Below are positions 21,768 through 34,149 of a stretch of DNA of 64,000 nucleotides, piece after piece. This DNA comes from Amphiura filiformis (taxonomy: Eukaryota; Echinodermata; Ophiuroidea; Amphilepidida; Amphiuridae), in contig NC_092639.1 in the NCBI RefSeq assembly GCF_039555335.1, forward strand, positions 32,520,353-32,584,352, written 5' to 3'. A program made the translations under genes and the position numbers. How positions within the stretch are numbered: position 1 is the stretch's first letter; each line of letters starts with the position of its first letter. The notes beneath the pieces were generated by a model. The model made no database searches. It was not told the DNA's origin and was given only the letters and a program-made list of their open reading frames with translations.

Positions 21768-22062
21768 CCTCCTATAGAGAAGTTCAGATTTCCGGAATTT
21801 TTATCCAATCGTGACTGTTGGAAATCCAGACTTTTAAAGTGTCCAAACAGGTTTAAAAAATCCGGCACAAAAATAGTTCAAAATCAGAAATCCTCAATTT
21901 GAGAACTCATTTTGGACATTTCCGTGATTTTCCTTCATTTAATTGGATTTTCGCGCTTTTTGCAAGTGACATTGGCAACTGGAATTCCAGTCGTTTTCAG
22001 AAAGCAAACTTGGAAATCCAGACATTTCTTTGATTGTAAAGTTACTCCTCTACAGGGGATGT
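21768..22062. mobile_element. Foldback element with CTCCTATAGAGAAGT / ACTCCTCTACAGGGG ends
   Basis: Approximate inverted termini near 21770 and 22060, and internal complementary segments (GGAAATCCAGACTTT and its partner; AATTTGAGAACTCATTTTGG). Related to 4375-4510. Noncoding. Confidence 0.5.
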
Positions 22063-22519
22063 GTACTTATTTCCTGGAATAGCCCACTGTGTAGAAATAT
22101 CAACGCATAATAAAAAATAATTCTGCTGGAAAAAAAGGACCACAATATTATGTCAATTTATTCCAAGATGCATTATGCCAAAAAATATTGTGTAAACAAT
22201 AAATTACCCTGACTAATTAATCAAATATGATTGTTAGGCAGCTCAATAAAATAAACACTTTCGTCAGAAAACATTATGTATACATGTACACTGTGTAATA
22301 TTGTGACAAGCATGTGATCTTTAGAGTGTCCATTGCCTTCGTTTGTTAAGACTTTTCTTCGACAATAAATCATTTCATTACTTCTATAAATGATTGAGTT
22401 AGGTGCCTTATTATTTGAAACCGTGTGAGCAGTAGTGTCTATTTTAAGACATTTTTGCCTTGAACTCCTACATGTATTATTATGGTTATACACATACAAT
22501 ATACTACAAATGTATTGAG

Positions 22520-22740
22520 GGGAAAAGATGAAACAGCGGAAAAGAAGAAAAACACAGAAAAGAAGAAGGCAAGGATTGATGAAGTAAGATGATGACGATG
22601 ACGAAGAAGAAGTAGAACCAGCAGAAGAGGAAGACGACTGAGACGAAAATAAAGAAGAGAAAAAAATATGAGTGGAAGAAGAAAGCAAGCAATGAAAAGA
22701 AGAAAAGGAAGAGTAAACAAAAATAAAAAAATAAAAAGGA
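22520..22740. repeat. GAAGAA-rich purine tract
   Basis: Degenerate GAA/GAAGA low-complexity sequence. Three overlapping minus-strand frames of 101-180 codons across it are Phe/Ser-rich artefacts. Confidence 0.8.
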
Positions 22741-24533
22741 ATGCAAAGAATACATAATGCCACAACTTATCAAATTTAATACCAAAACACTATTGAACGT
22801 TGTCCCCATAATAATTAATGCAAAATATTTAATGTTACATCTTCTAAAGTAAAGTAGATGATTATTAAGCGATTTATATGGATGGTTGGCTAATGACTAC
22901 TCACTCGTCCAATAATTACCACAATAGCCCATTAAACGACAACATATTGCAAATTAATTGGTGCAGCAGAAATAAGGCAGTGCTGCAAAATATCATTGTA
23001 ATAATAAAACGGAGTAGCGATAAATTCTACTCCAACGCACGAATGATTATAATATGTAAAAAACTATATGCAAACATAACATTCATATGGCAAATATATA
23101 TCCATATATCTAAAATAAATGTCACTGTTATGGTGATCTCCCTCTATTCTCCAAATATAAAAGATCAATTTAAAATGATTAGTGATAGAAAAGTGTATTA
23201 CCTCATTATGATCATGATCATTAACATAATCATGTGCTATCTACTGAAGATAACACACTTGAATGAGTTAAATTAGAGAGTGTGAGATCAACTGATCTAT
23301 AGATATCAAACCAGTTTTTCGGACCTCTGTTGATAATTTTCACAAGAACTTCATGGTATGATACACTATACCGGTATAAGGAAAAAAAAAAAACATGTTT
23401 GTTTCCTGTAGGTCAAAAAACTCAAATGCGAAATGCGGTGTTTATTTTTTTTTTTTTTTAATCCATGTCTTCAAATGAAAAAAAAAAAAACAGTTTTTTA
23501 CAGTGGGTCTCTCCAACACACAAAAAAGTCATATTTCTTTCAACCTGCAGATTAAAAAAGTATTTAAAAAAATGTGTGATGTTTCCTTCAGTAGTTTTTC
23601 ACTAAGCTCGTTTGTTGTGTGATGTGTAAATGTTTACTCCAGTAGTGTTTCTTTTTTTTTAAAGATTTTTTCCCATTTTATTCTTTTATTTTCAAAAGTG
23701 AAAAAAAAAAATCTAAATGCGCAAAAAAGCCGTCAAAAACGAAATGCGCGCGCTCACAGAAAACAAACTTTTTTTTTGGCCTAATTTTTAATTTTAAAAA
23801 TCAGTGGTCAGAAGATATGGTATTTTCAGGTAATCTATACAACACATCTATCAAATTCTTCATCTACACACCTGAAGTTAATCATTTAAAGCAAAAATAT
23901 GATAACCATATACTAAGTTTAAACTTTAAAACTATATTTTACACTAAACTCTGAAGCCAACAGAACAGACAAGAAATAGACAACATGTATTGCAAACTCT
24001 CTTTGGATATTATTTTAAAATAGGTGAATATATTTTTTTCAAGTTGGGTCCGGTACAGATAATTCAATTTAATTTCATTCACAATTTTTCATCATTTTTT
24101 TTACAATTCTTCCCTTTTTCTGTCACCCTGGTTAAAAAAATAGTCTATTGTTAACCCAATTTATTTTTTACCAACCCCTTCCGTCTACCGACGGCCTTAC
24201 ATGCACAGACGGCCATGACGAGCTGGAGGGGGACACCGTCCCCTGTCCCCCTAGCTACGCCACTGGACATGTGTAAAAAAAGAGGTCTGAGCAAATAACC
24301 AATTTCATATAATAAGATCGTACATTGTGGCTTTAAATATATCGCATTATTATTGGAAGGTGGATATCAAAGCTGCTTTCAGGGTCCATGTTCGAATTTC
24401 AAATATGTAAATTTATTTAATATTAAACATTGATATCGCGCCAACAAGTTTCTACTTAGGTGTTTGATGGATGTCACCTTTTGCTTTTATATAATTATGT
24501 TAATACTTACAGTGTTTATATATACTGCGCCAA
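22741..24533. other. AT-rich intron with poly-A/T runs and a repeat end
   Basis: Many runs of 8-13 A or T between 23370 and 23780. CTAGCTACGCCACTGG at 24251-24266 is the inverted form of the repeat end at 13855. A 132-codon open frame at 22878-23276 lacks any domain or splice logic. Confidence 0.4.
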
Positions 24534-25181
24534 GAAAGTATCCTTACACTTGGAAAAATAATCACAATTTCAAAATTGAACCATATTGGGGTAAATTTGT
24601 TTTTGTAATAAATGTACTATCTAATCCTGCACATTATGACACCACATTGAATCCAATGTGACTTTTTAAAGAAGTAAAGTTACAAGCAATTTAATAGACG
24701 AAGGTCCAGTTTTAAAAGTGACAAATTGGTCTATACAGGTCGTAAAAAGATTCCAACAAGCGCAACAAAGAGGCTACACAGTTTCTTCAATGAAGCCTTA
24801 TTTAAAGCAGTATTTATTTCAGTTTTTACTTCTCTGTACTTTTCATAACTTGCATTTTATTTGTCAGCTCTTTTGTTTCAGTTTTCTTTTGTTCCTTTTG
24901 TTTTAAATTAAAGACACACAGAAATTAGCCATTTACCACTCTCAAACCAGATGTCTGGTCCGTGGAGTCTTGAATAGGCCAGTGAGTCACTTTTAAAACT
25001 GGACCTTCGTCTAATCAAAGCCTTGTAACTTTGCTTCGTGAAGCATAGACCATGTCACATTGGATTTAATGGGGTGTCAAAATGTGCCGGGTTAGATAGT
25101 GCATCTGTTATAAAACAAAGTTACCCCAATATGGTTCAGTTTTGAAATTGTGATTATTTTTCCAAGTGTAAGGATACTTTC
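24534..25181. mobile_element. Long-TIR MITE, GAAAGTATCCTTACACTTGG family
   Basis: A 648-bp foldback. The first ~200 bp (GAAAGTATCCTTACACTTGG onward) recur inverted at the right end (CCAAGTGTAAGGATACTTTC), with ACTGGACCTTCGTCTA/TAGACGAAGGTCCAGT inside the arms. Only copy in the window. Confidence 0.85.
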
Positions 25182-25636
25182 GTATGTTTGGAAAGCAGTT
25201 TTGTTTAAAAATGTTCTTGGGACGCGTGGATGAATTGTATTTTAAATTTTAAATTGATTTCACTCGTACACGCTTCTGCTGACTGCTGAATGTCACTTAA
25301 ATGACACATTACGGTTGACCAAAGACTTACACATATGAGATAATATTTATGACAATCTGAGGGAAAAATTACTGCACACACCGTAATAATTTAATTACCT
25401 AACTACTGATGTGTGATGTTATAACGGTTTATGTTTCACTGTAAGATCAAAAGGACTTGTGAAAACAAAACGATATCCACGTAAGGCTCAGTGATTAATG
25501 TCTTTACAAAGTCGTGTAAAAATACAGGTAGGTATGCTGAGGCTTGTGGATCAACGTCTAGGTGTTGTGCCAGTACGTAGCGCACTGCAAATCATTGCGC
25601 TTTTTTAATACAAGAATTTTCATTTGTCCTTTTCAG

Positions 25637-25672
25637 ATGGAACTTCTCCTTTACCTGATACAACTCTATCAG
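25637..25672 (+). CDS. Mucin-like membrane protein, exon 2 (stalk micro-exon)
   Basis: A 36-nt exon between a strong acceptor (TTTGTCCTTTTCAG) and donor (G|GTAAGAA). It enters and leaves in phase 1, coding D-GTSPLPDTTLS. The Ser/Thr/Pro content suits an O-glycosylated stalk. Being symmetric, it could be skipped without a frameshift. The case is splice consensus plus phase agreement; so short an exon could arise by chance, so confidence is moderate. A GAT microsatellite begins about 15 bp after the donor. Confidence 0.5.
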
Positions 25673-25684
25673 GTAAGAAAACAC

Positions 25685-25965
25685 GACGATGATGAAACTG
25701 GTGATGATGATGGTGATGATGATGATGATGATAATGATGATTGATGACGAAGATGATCGATGACGATGGTGGTGATGGTGATGACGATGACGATGACGAT
25801 GACGATGATGACGATGATGACGATGATGATGATTATGATTACGATGATCATCTCTGGCATTTGTTTCATCACATCATCATCATCGACGTCGTTAACGTCA
25901 TCATCACTATCATCATCATCGACTTCGTTAACGTCATCATCATCATCATCCAATCATTATCATCT
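25685..25965. repeat. (GAT)n ... (ATC)n inverted microsatellite
   Basis: GAT/GACGAT repeats from 25687 to about 25850, followed by ATC/ATCATC repeats to about 25965. The two halves are complementary and could fold back. The Asp-rich and Ser/Thr-rich frames are artefacts. Confidence 0.92.
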
Positions 25966-26042
25966 TCACCATTATCTGGAACATCATATTCATAACAGTA
26001 AAACTAGTAGGGCTAAGTCATGTACGCAACGATTTAGGCAAA

Positions 26043-26924
26043 CTACAGCCTGTCTCAAAAAAAATTGTGCAAGTGAAAAGCGCCCTCTTTGGCAATTAGG
26101 AAATACCGTTGTGGCATAATGCTTACATCAACGTCACGGGCTCAGTCTTAGCTCTCAAATGCCGTTTGTTCTGTTCAATTTGCTTGTTTCAATTTCGAGA
26201 TACGTTTATTTAACAACGAAAGGGTAAAATCACAATTGTGCCACTTTTACCAGGGAAGAGAGCTGTACATGCATAAATCAATGATAGCTGATGTTGATGC
26301 GTTTAATGCACTCCCTTTCGGGGCGCATGCATTAGACGCATCAACATCAGCACGCGTGCATTATTTTGTCTAATACATCTCCCAACAAGTAATACGCGTT
26401 CTTTAACCTACAACATGCATAAGTGCGCAATATTTGTTTGTCTTTTAACATGTCTTAAGTGACTAAGAGAACAGTATTTGATACCATGATAAAATCATTG
26501 ACATGCACATGTATTTAATTTTTACAGCAGAATGTGAAATATTTATTTATCTTTTAATCTCTTTAAGTGGAAAAAGAGAATCATCATTCCTGCATCATGA
26601 TAAAACAGTAAAAACAACATTTTGTCTTGTGTAATTGATGCATTCTTTTGATTTCACGAAGGAACTCTTGATAAACTTGATGCTATCACTGTTACATGTA
26701 AAGCCCTCTTCCTAGTAAAAGTGGCACAATTGTGATTTTACCCTTTCGTCTTTAACTAAACTTATCTCGAGATTAAAACAAGTAAATTGAACAGAACAAA
26801 CGGCACTTGAGAGCTACGATTACGCCCTTGACGATGATGTAAGCATTATGTCACAACGGTATTTTCTAATTACCAGAGAGGGCGCTTTTCACTTGCACAA
26901 TTTTTTTTTGAGACAGGCTTGTAG
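26043..26924. mobile_element. MITE with CTACAGCCTGTCTC termini
   Basis: An 882-bp element. About 230-bp inverted arms begin CTACAGCCTGTCTCAAAAAA and end TTTTTTGAGACAGGCTTGTAG. Inside the arms, TAAAATCACAATTGTGCCAC and its complement match closely. A separate 16-bp-stem hairpin, GCTGATGTTGATGCGT/ACGCATCAACATCAGC, lies at about 26287-26351. No transposase. Confidence 0.87.
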
Positions 26925-27155
26925 TAGCTTCATATCAAAAATACATGTAAATCATAATAAAAACACATCCCTTTAATAACAGACACATATAGCTGGTATC
27001 TCCTATAACACACAAATTAGATTAATCTGTGCATTCCTGCTTTAATATTAGTTTTATTAACCTCACAAAATTGTGAGGCAGTGTGCTTAAATTGCTGTCC
27101 ATAATAATTATTCCGATGCCACTCAATATCATTTTTGCAAGTGCATGTGGATAGT

Positions 27156-29234
27156 CAATATCTAGTCCATACAGGACCAACGCAATATTTAGCACTAATA
27201 ATCAACGCCGTCAGGCGTTGGTCCTTATAGATTGGTGCTCTACCCCCAGCAGCGCAATCGAATTACCATAAGCAGTGACCTGAACCAACCCAGTTAATGA
27301 CAACGTAATAACTCCAAATATGGTTGGTAACCCCGCCCATCATTTAACCGCATCTGTTATGTAACTGGGACGAGTACGCTAGTCATCTCAATCGATTGAT
27401 TTTGAGATTGCATGGATCAAAACACTTCACACTTTTAAAGGAGCTTGGTTTACCAGTGTAGGCCTAAATCGTGATATCATATTGATTTATTTTGTAAAAT
27501 CAGTGTCATTATATTAGTCTGGTTCTATTTTGGAAATGTGCTTATGTGCTTATATAAGCATCAAGCGGCAAGTTGAACTCCGTGACCCTCAAAAAAGACC
27601 CAAAAGACCCTCAAACATCCTACATACTCATAATCATATAGGAGGCAAAAATTAAACATGCTCCAAATTCACTAAAAACATGTCAAATTATTTGTCGGGG
27701 TCTAAGGATTCACAGTGTAACATATTTGCACGTAGGACACATAGTTACCAAGTTTTGAGGCTCGACAGGTCCAAGGTCAATTTGCATGCTAGGGGTGAAA
27801 AATTAAAAGTTACTCCGATTTTCGAAAAATGGTTGCAAACTGACATTTTTCAAGTTCAAGGGATTCTTAGATTAATCACTCAATCGTTGGTTCATTCAAC
27901 CAACCAATAAAGTATTCAACAAACAATCAAGAAAACAATCAGAATTATTTAATGAATTGATTGATTAATCATTTAATTGATATGGTCATCCTATCAATCA
28001 ATATAATATAATAATATAAATAGAATCACAATAACTTATTAGATTGATATGAATTAATAGTCAGTCAAGCATTAAACTACTCAACAAGCATTTGATAATC
28101 ATTCGTTTGATCAATCGATCAATTATGATTATTAACAAATTACATTGTAGTCTCGTAATTAATGTACCGTATATTGGTGTTAAAATATCAATCAATTAAG
28201 TAATCGAGTCAAGCAACCACTCAATTTATAATCAGTCTCTCAATTGGTAGGTCTTCATGTCTTACACTAGGATCCACAACATGCTCATCTAATGAGGGCA
28301 CAATTCTTTAACCCCAATACATTTGTATATTCATTGAATGACCTTTGAAAATTTGGGTACAAAAACTCATACTCTGCAACTTGAGGTCAAATTTGCACTA
28401 TTGAGTATTTAATTGAGGTTATTGAACTTTGTCATTGGGATGAAAATCATGGTATTACCCCCTTAAAGTAAATAAATGAGTGAAACCCAAAGTTTTTATG
28501 AAGCGTGTGTCCTCCAATTCTATATTTTTCTTAAACATGTTAAACGAATAGGCCAACTATCACAATTAATAGAGGTTGTGCATATGACGATCATACCGTA
28601 AATATGGTGGACTCCTCAAATCCATTCAACAAAAGCATGATTGCAATCTACCGAGACAGTTCGTCTCACACACATAACAAATGCACTACGATCAAATAGG
28701 TTGATGACAACATTTGATTGAATGGACTGCACTGCCCAATGATTACGGTGAAGAACATCGGTTCAAATCCTTTGTTTGTAGCCAATCAATAATTTCAAGC
28801 ACAACCTCTACAAAAATAGTAACGAATCGTAAAGGACAATATTAAATGTAGTGATGACAAAAGGAACTGATTGTGTGCTACCTACAGGTCAGTGAACTGA
28901 GGGTAAAACCGAGTATTATAATTGCATTAACACATATGCAACTAAAGAGGATTAATAATCAATTTTGTTACGCAATACTGGTGTCAATCCCAAGCTAGAA
29001 GCTAGTTTTCTGGTAGCAGGTAGGCAAGCCACACCTACTGACAGCTATTGATGATATTCAGTCGATCGGATTGGCTGAATATCATTAGTAGCTGTCAGTA
29101 GGCGTGGTTAATCAGTTTGACATTTCCCCCGACTTTCCGGGAAGGATTTGTCGAATGTAGAAGGACCCACGCCTGACGGCGTGGACTATCGTACTAAATG
29201 GAGCGTGGTCCTCCTTGAAGGACTATCAATATCT
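27156..29234. repeat. Widely spaced inverted repeat with GCCGTCAGGCGTTGGTCC arms
   Basis: 27156-27230 and 29161-29234 are diverged inverted copies, sharing CGCCGTCAGGCGTKGGTCCTT and AATATTTAG/CTAAATGG blocks. The 1.9 kb between them has no recognisable gene: AT-rich sequence with TCAATCAATT-like low complexity (27890-28260). It may be a degenerate transposon. Confidence 0.5.
29029..29107. repeat. 33-bp-stem hairpin
   Basis: CCACACCTACTGACAGCTA and the following ATTGATGATATTCAG pair with CTGAATATCATTAGTAGCTG and TCAGTAGGCGTGG, with few mismatches and a loop of about 10 bases. Confidence 0.8.
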
Positions 29235-29241
29235 GGTCGAT

Positions 29242-29409
29242 CCTTCATGTAATTATTTCGTGTAAGCTAATCCTAACTCTAACCCTAATCATAACCTTAT
29301 AAGCCTAATCCTAACCCTAATCCTAATCCTAACCCTAATCCTAACCCTAAACTAACCCTAACCCTACCCCTCACCCTAACCCTAATTTCGTGTAAAATTA
29401 CATGAAGGA
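29242..29409. repeat. Telomere-like CCCTAA tract inside an inverted repeat
   Basis: CCTTCATGTAATT at 29242-29254 and AATTACATGAAGG at 29397-29409 form perfect inverted ends, with TTTCGTGTAA copies next to each. Between them lie about 120 bp of CCTAACCCTAATCCTAACCC, an interstitial telomere-like tract. Confidence 0.8.
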
Positions 29410-29910
29410 ATAACCCAATATCTAAAATATCGCCATAAAAGTATTGTGACCTATTTGTAAACAGTCCTTTTAAACTTTGAAAAAATAATATTTTCATTAT
29501 AGACCCATTGCATACTAACATGTTTAGTAAGCTATAGAAACGTGGATTAACCTTAAAACATTGGATACTCAAACAACAACATAATCAAAGCTTAGTTACG
29601 ATACTATAGTTTTAATTTTAAAAATTCAATCAGATTCTTAGTTTATTTCTTTAGCTCGTTCCTTCACAACAAAGTCGTTACTTGAAGGTCAATCTATAAC
29701 GATTAGGTAGGTCTTTCGGAAAATGTCAACATCACCATGATCACATTGAGTTATATTTTTATTACTTCGATCAGCATATCTGCAGAGTCTATAAAAATAT
29801 AGGACTCGCAAGCAGTATAATATCCACCCACCCACACGCTCAGACATAACCACGCATAAAGTGATGAGTAGTATTTCTGACAATAAAGTCACTTTGTATT
29901 GCTTTTAAAG

Positions 29911-29994
29911 GGTCGTTGATGCCTACAAATGTACCAACAGTAACCAATACGACAACACAAAGCTTAAATGGCAGCACCACGGCAAGCAATGAAG
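29911..29994 (+). CDS. Mucin-like membrane protein, exon 3 (Thr-rich stalk)
   Basis: An 84-nt exon from acceptor TATTGCTTTTAAAG to donor G|GTAAAGAG, phase 1 at both ends. It codes SLMPTNVPTVTNTTTQSLNG then STTASNE. Nine Thr and several Asn-x-Ser/Thr sequons in 27 residues are what a mucin-like, heavily glycosylated stalk looks like. The neighbouring exons 2 and 4 have the same composition and phases. Symmetric, so it could be skipped in frame. Confidence 0.6.
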
Positions 29995-29999
29995 GTAAA

Positions 30000-30860
30000 G
30001 AGTCAATTTTTTGAATAATTTCATAATATCCGATTTCAAAAATAAAATTGCAGTCTTGGACAAAATTGGGCGCGATGGACCTTACCGAAGGGGTACCTCA
30101 CCCATCGTCCCGAACTATTTGTCATGGTAGAAAGCAACAGTTCGAATTGTTATCGTCAGTTTATGTTCAGGAAAGCAATACTTCCGACAGATGATTACAA
30201 TTGAATATATGAATACAAAAGCCACCTAAGTCCATACTTTGGCCAAATTGAGTTAAGCATGGGAAATTGTTGCTATACATAGGCCTGTTATATGCATGAA
30301 AGAACAACTCAAATTCATCCTCTGTGTCTTTTGGGCATGTGAAAAATAGCATGTATGAAAGAATCACCCAATTCCATGATTTGAGTCTTGTAACACATTG
30401 ATTGAAATCCAGTATGTATAAAAGTCCACTTGTAACACATTCATTGCTGGAGAATGACTTTTGAACAAAAAATGGGTTTAATAAAGGAAAGTGTGTGGTT
30501 TATATTACATGGCAGAATGCTTATCAACATTATACATACCTGTGTGCTTTATTTTGTATTATCTTACTAGTGGTAATCTCATTCTAACATTGTTGTCTTT
30601 GTATATGATTCAAAAAACCACCGAAGTCCAAAATTTAAAATGAACCCCACGAAGTCCCTGAAATGCTAATCGTCATACCTAATACAGGTTAATCCACTCA
30701 TTTGCACGTAAAACTTACCATATTGACCAGGTAAATCTAACTGAAGGAATTAAAATGATACACAGGTTTTTCTTTCAAAATAACTTCGCATGGACTTAGG
30801 TGGCTTTTGTATTCATGTATTCAATTCTTAGTGGTATAAATTAACAAGTAAGAATTTTTG
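30000..30860. other. Intron sequence, nothing recognised
   Basis: No supported exon or repeat. GCCACCTAAGTCCATACTTT-like sequence near 30220 has a partial inverted partner near 30790 (CATGGACTTAGGTGGC), suggesting an old foldback. Confidence 0.35.
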
Positions 30861-30871
30861 TTGGTTCCCAC

Positions 30872-32866
30872 GGTAGATAGCAATAACTTCTGTATAGCAA
30901 GAATTTAGATAGCAGCAATGCGGTCCACTTATTTATTCTGTATGTACATGCTTATCAATGGTTTGAGCTGCTGTCTACGGTAGATAGCAATAAGTTGATT
31001 AGATTTAATCAGTATAATAAGTGTTGATATACTCTCTATGATGGTAAAAATAATTTGCATAGGCCCTAGATTTATTCAGTATAATACTAATAATTGGAGA
31101 TGCTATCTACGGTAGATAGCAATAATCTGAATAGATTTATTCTGTATTGATAAAGCAAATTTGAACAGATATATTTTGTATATAGCAATAATTCAGGATG
31201 CTATCTACGGTAGATGTTAATAATTCGGGCTGGCATTAGGGTTATATGATATCAACCCGAATGTTGTCATTAATTTGATTAAACTATCTACAGTAGATAG
31301 CAATATTTTAATTAAGCTATCTACGGTAGATAGCAATAATTTTATTAAGCTGTCTACAGTAGAGCAATAAATTGATCAAGCTGTCTACAGTAGATAGCAA
31401 TACTTTGTAATTTGATTAAGCTGTCTACAGTAGATAGCAATAATTTGACTAAGCTGTCTACAGTAGATAGCAATAAGTTGATTATATTTAATCAGTATAA
31501 TAAGTGTTGATATGATGGTAAAAATAATTTGCATAGGCCCTAGATTTATTCAGTATAATAGGCCTACTAATAATTGGAGATGCTATCTACGGTAGATAGC
31601 AATAATCTGAATAGATTTATTCTGTATTAATAAAGCAAATTTGAACAGATATATTTTGTATATAGCAATAATTCAGGATGCTATCTACGGTCGATGTTAA
31701 TAATTCGGGCTGGCATTAGGGTTATATGATATCAACCCGAATGTTGTCATTAATTTGACTACGCTGTCTACAGTAGATAGCAATAATTTGATTAAGCTAC
31801 CTACAGTAGATAGCAATAATTTGATTAAGCTGTCTACAGTAGAGCAATAAATTGATCAAGCTGTCTACAGTAGATAGCAATAATTTGTAATTTGATTAAG
31901 CTGTCTACAGTAGATAGCAATAATTTGACTAAGCTGTCTACAGTAGATAGCAATAATTTGATTAAGCTACCTACAGTAGATAGCAATAATTTGATTAGGC
32001 TGTCTACAGTAGAGCAATAAATTGATCAAGCTCTCTAAAGTAGATAGCAATAATTTGTAATTTGATTAAGCTGTCTACAGTAGATAGCAATAATTTGATT
32101 AAGCTATCTACAGTAGATAGCAATAATTTGATTAAGCTGTCTTAAGCTGTCTACAGTAGATAGCAATAATTTGATTAAGCTGTCTACAGTAGATAGCAAT
32201 AATTTGATTCAGCTGTCTACAGTAGATAGCAATAATTTGATTCAGCTGTCTACAGTAGATAGCAATAATTTGATTAAGCTACCTACAGTAGATAGCAATA
32301 ATTTGATTAAGCTGTCTACAGTAGATAGCAATAATTTGATTCAGCTGTCTACAGTAGATAGCAATAATTTGATTAAGCTGTCTACAGTAGATAGTAGTAA
32401 TTTGATTAAGCTGTCTACGGTAGATAGCAATAATTTGATTAAGCTGTCTTAAGCTGTCTACAGTAGATAGCAATAATTTGATTAAGCTGTCTACAGTAGA
32501 TAGCAATAATTTGATTCAGCTGTCTACAGTAGATAGCAATAATTTGATTCAGCTGTCTACAGTAGATAGCAATAATTTGATTAAGCTACCTACAGTAGAT
32601 AGCAATAATTTGATTAAGCTGTCTACAGTAGATAGCAATAATTTGATTCAGCTGTCTACAGTAGATAGCAATAATTTGATTCAGCTGTCTACAGTAGATA
32701 GCAATAATTTGATTAAGCTATCTACAGTAGATAGCAATAATTTGATTAAGCTGTCTACAGTAGATAGTAGTAATTTGATTAAGCTGTCTACGGTAGATAG
32801 CAATAATTTGATTAAGCTATCTACAGTAGATAGCAATAATTTGAATGACTGGCTACTATAAATAGC
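30872..32866. repeat. 33-bp minisatellite with palindromic CTGTCTACAGTAGATAG core
   Basis: A tandem array with unit of about 33 bp (AAGCTGTCTACAGTAGATAG then CAATAATTTGATT). It is regular from about 31760 to 32860 and irregular before that. Two larger duplications are visible. A block of about 480 bp occurs at about 30985-31275 and again from about 31460. Another block repeats with period 307 (the CTTAAGCTGTCTACAG junction at 32141 and 32448). Because 33 is divisible by three, repetitive open frames of 93 and 127 codons appear; they are not genes. Lies in an intron of the mucin-like gene. Confidence 0.95.
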
Positions 32867-33455
32867 AAACCTCATATGGTACAGATATCTATTTTAGATA
32901 GCAAACAATCGGTTAAGCTGTCGTAAGGTAGACAGCAATTATATAGCCAATAGGCATAGACGGTACATAACAATAACCAAAATGCTACCGAAGCAGATGG
33001 TGTTACTTTCACTTAAGTAGATAACAATGATTTGAGCATATTATTATTATTGCAATTAAGCATATTGTTATTATTGCAATTATTGCTTGAGGTGCTACCC
33101 TTTCTATGGCAAATATGAAAAAAGACAAGTTTTGAAAATGCATATTTTGAGGACCATTCAAATTAGGTGAAAATACTTTGGTCTGCTAAATACGGTTTGC
33201 CAGAGAGTGTTAGAAACACGTCTGCACTCAGCAATTTTTAAATCTCCTGCTGGTGGATGGTGGTAATGATACACACGGTAACAAACTGACTTATTAAAAT
33301 ATGCACCAGTATATAATCAATTCTTCTTAACAAAGGGTCGTACGTGACGTATCCTCCGAACTAATGTCACAAAGAGCAAGAAAGACTACATTATACACGA
33401 CGACTGATTTTAAACAACACCAGCATCATCCTGATATTTCAAATCAATAACAACA

Positions 33456-34075
33456 AATCTACGGTAGATAGCAATGATTTGAGTCCATGTATTGTATGTT
33501 TATAGCAAGAATTTGAGATGCTATCTACGGTAGATAGCAATAATTTTATGTATTCAATGTAATACCAATAATTTGAGATGCTATCTACGGTAGATAGCAA
33601 TAATTTTATGTATTCAATGTAATACCAATAATTTGAGATGCTATCTACGGTAGATAGCAATAATTTGAATATAATTATTCAGTGTAATACCAATAATTTG
33701 AGATGCCATCTACGGTAGATAGAAATAATTTGAATATATTTATTCAGTGTACATTAATACCAATAATTTGAGATGCTATCTACGGTAGATAGCAATAATT
33801 TTATGTATTCAAAGTAATACCAATAATTTGAGATGCAATCTACGGTAGATAGCAATAATTTGAATATATTTATTCAGTGTAATACCAATAATTTGAGATG
33901 CTATCTACGGTAGATAGCAATAATTTGAATATATTTATTCAGTGTAATACCAATAATTTGAGATGCTATCTACGGTATATAGTATTAATTTGAATAAATG
34001 TATTCAGTATGTAATACCAATAATTTGAGATGCTATCTACGGTAGATAGCAATAATTTGACAGAGAGTATTAAAA
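33456..34075. repeat. About 60-bp minisatellite sharing the CTATCTACGGTAGATAG core
   Basis: About ten copies of GATGCTATCTACGGTAGATAG plus a spacer ending ACCAATAATTTGA; unit length is 58-67 bp because the spacer varies. The core is the same palindrome as in the 33-bp array, with G instead of A at its centre. A perfect extra copy lies at about 36953-36969. Confidence 0.93.
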
Positions 34076-34149
34076 CACGTCTGCATTGTCGCTATCTACT
34101 GTTACTGCTATCTACCGAAAAGAGCATTTTAAATTATTGCTATTATAAT

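Noticed and set aside
22221-22809. Minus-strand frames of 101-180 codons
   Set aside because: Overlap a GAA-rich tract in several frames, with no domain or splice evidence.
22878-23276. 132-codon plus-strand frame
   Set aside because: AT-driven composition (Ile/Asn/Lys), no domain, no signal peptide, no acceptor or donor fitting the surrounding phase-1 gene.
25669-26119. Asp-rich and Ser/Thr-rich frames
   Set aside because: Translations of the GAT/ATC microsatellite; only the short exon at 25637-25672 has splice support.
32171-32861. Open frames of 93 and 127 codons with repeated LSTVDSNNLI on the plus strand, and matching minus-strand frames
   Set aside because: They are translations of a 33-bp minisatellite; the unit length is a multiple of three, so any stop-free unit gives a long frame. 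No start context or flanking exon.
30872-34075. CRISPR-like regular repeat array
   Set aside because: Repeats are directly adjacent with no unique spacers, in a eukaryotic intron; it is a minisatellite.
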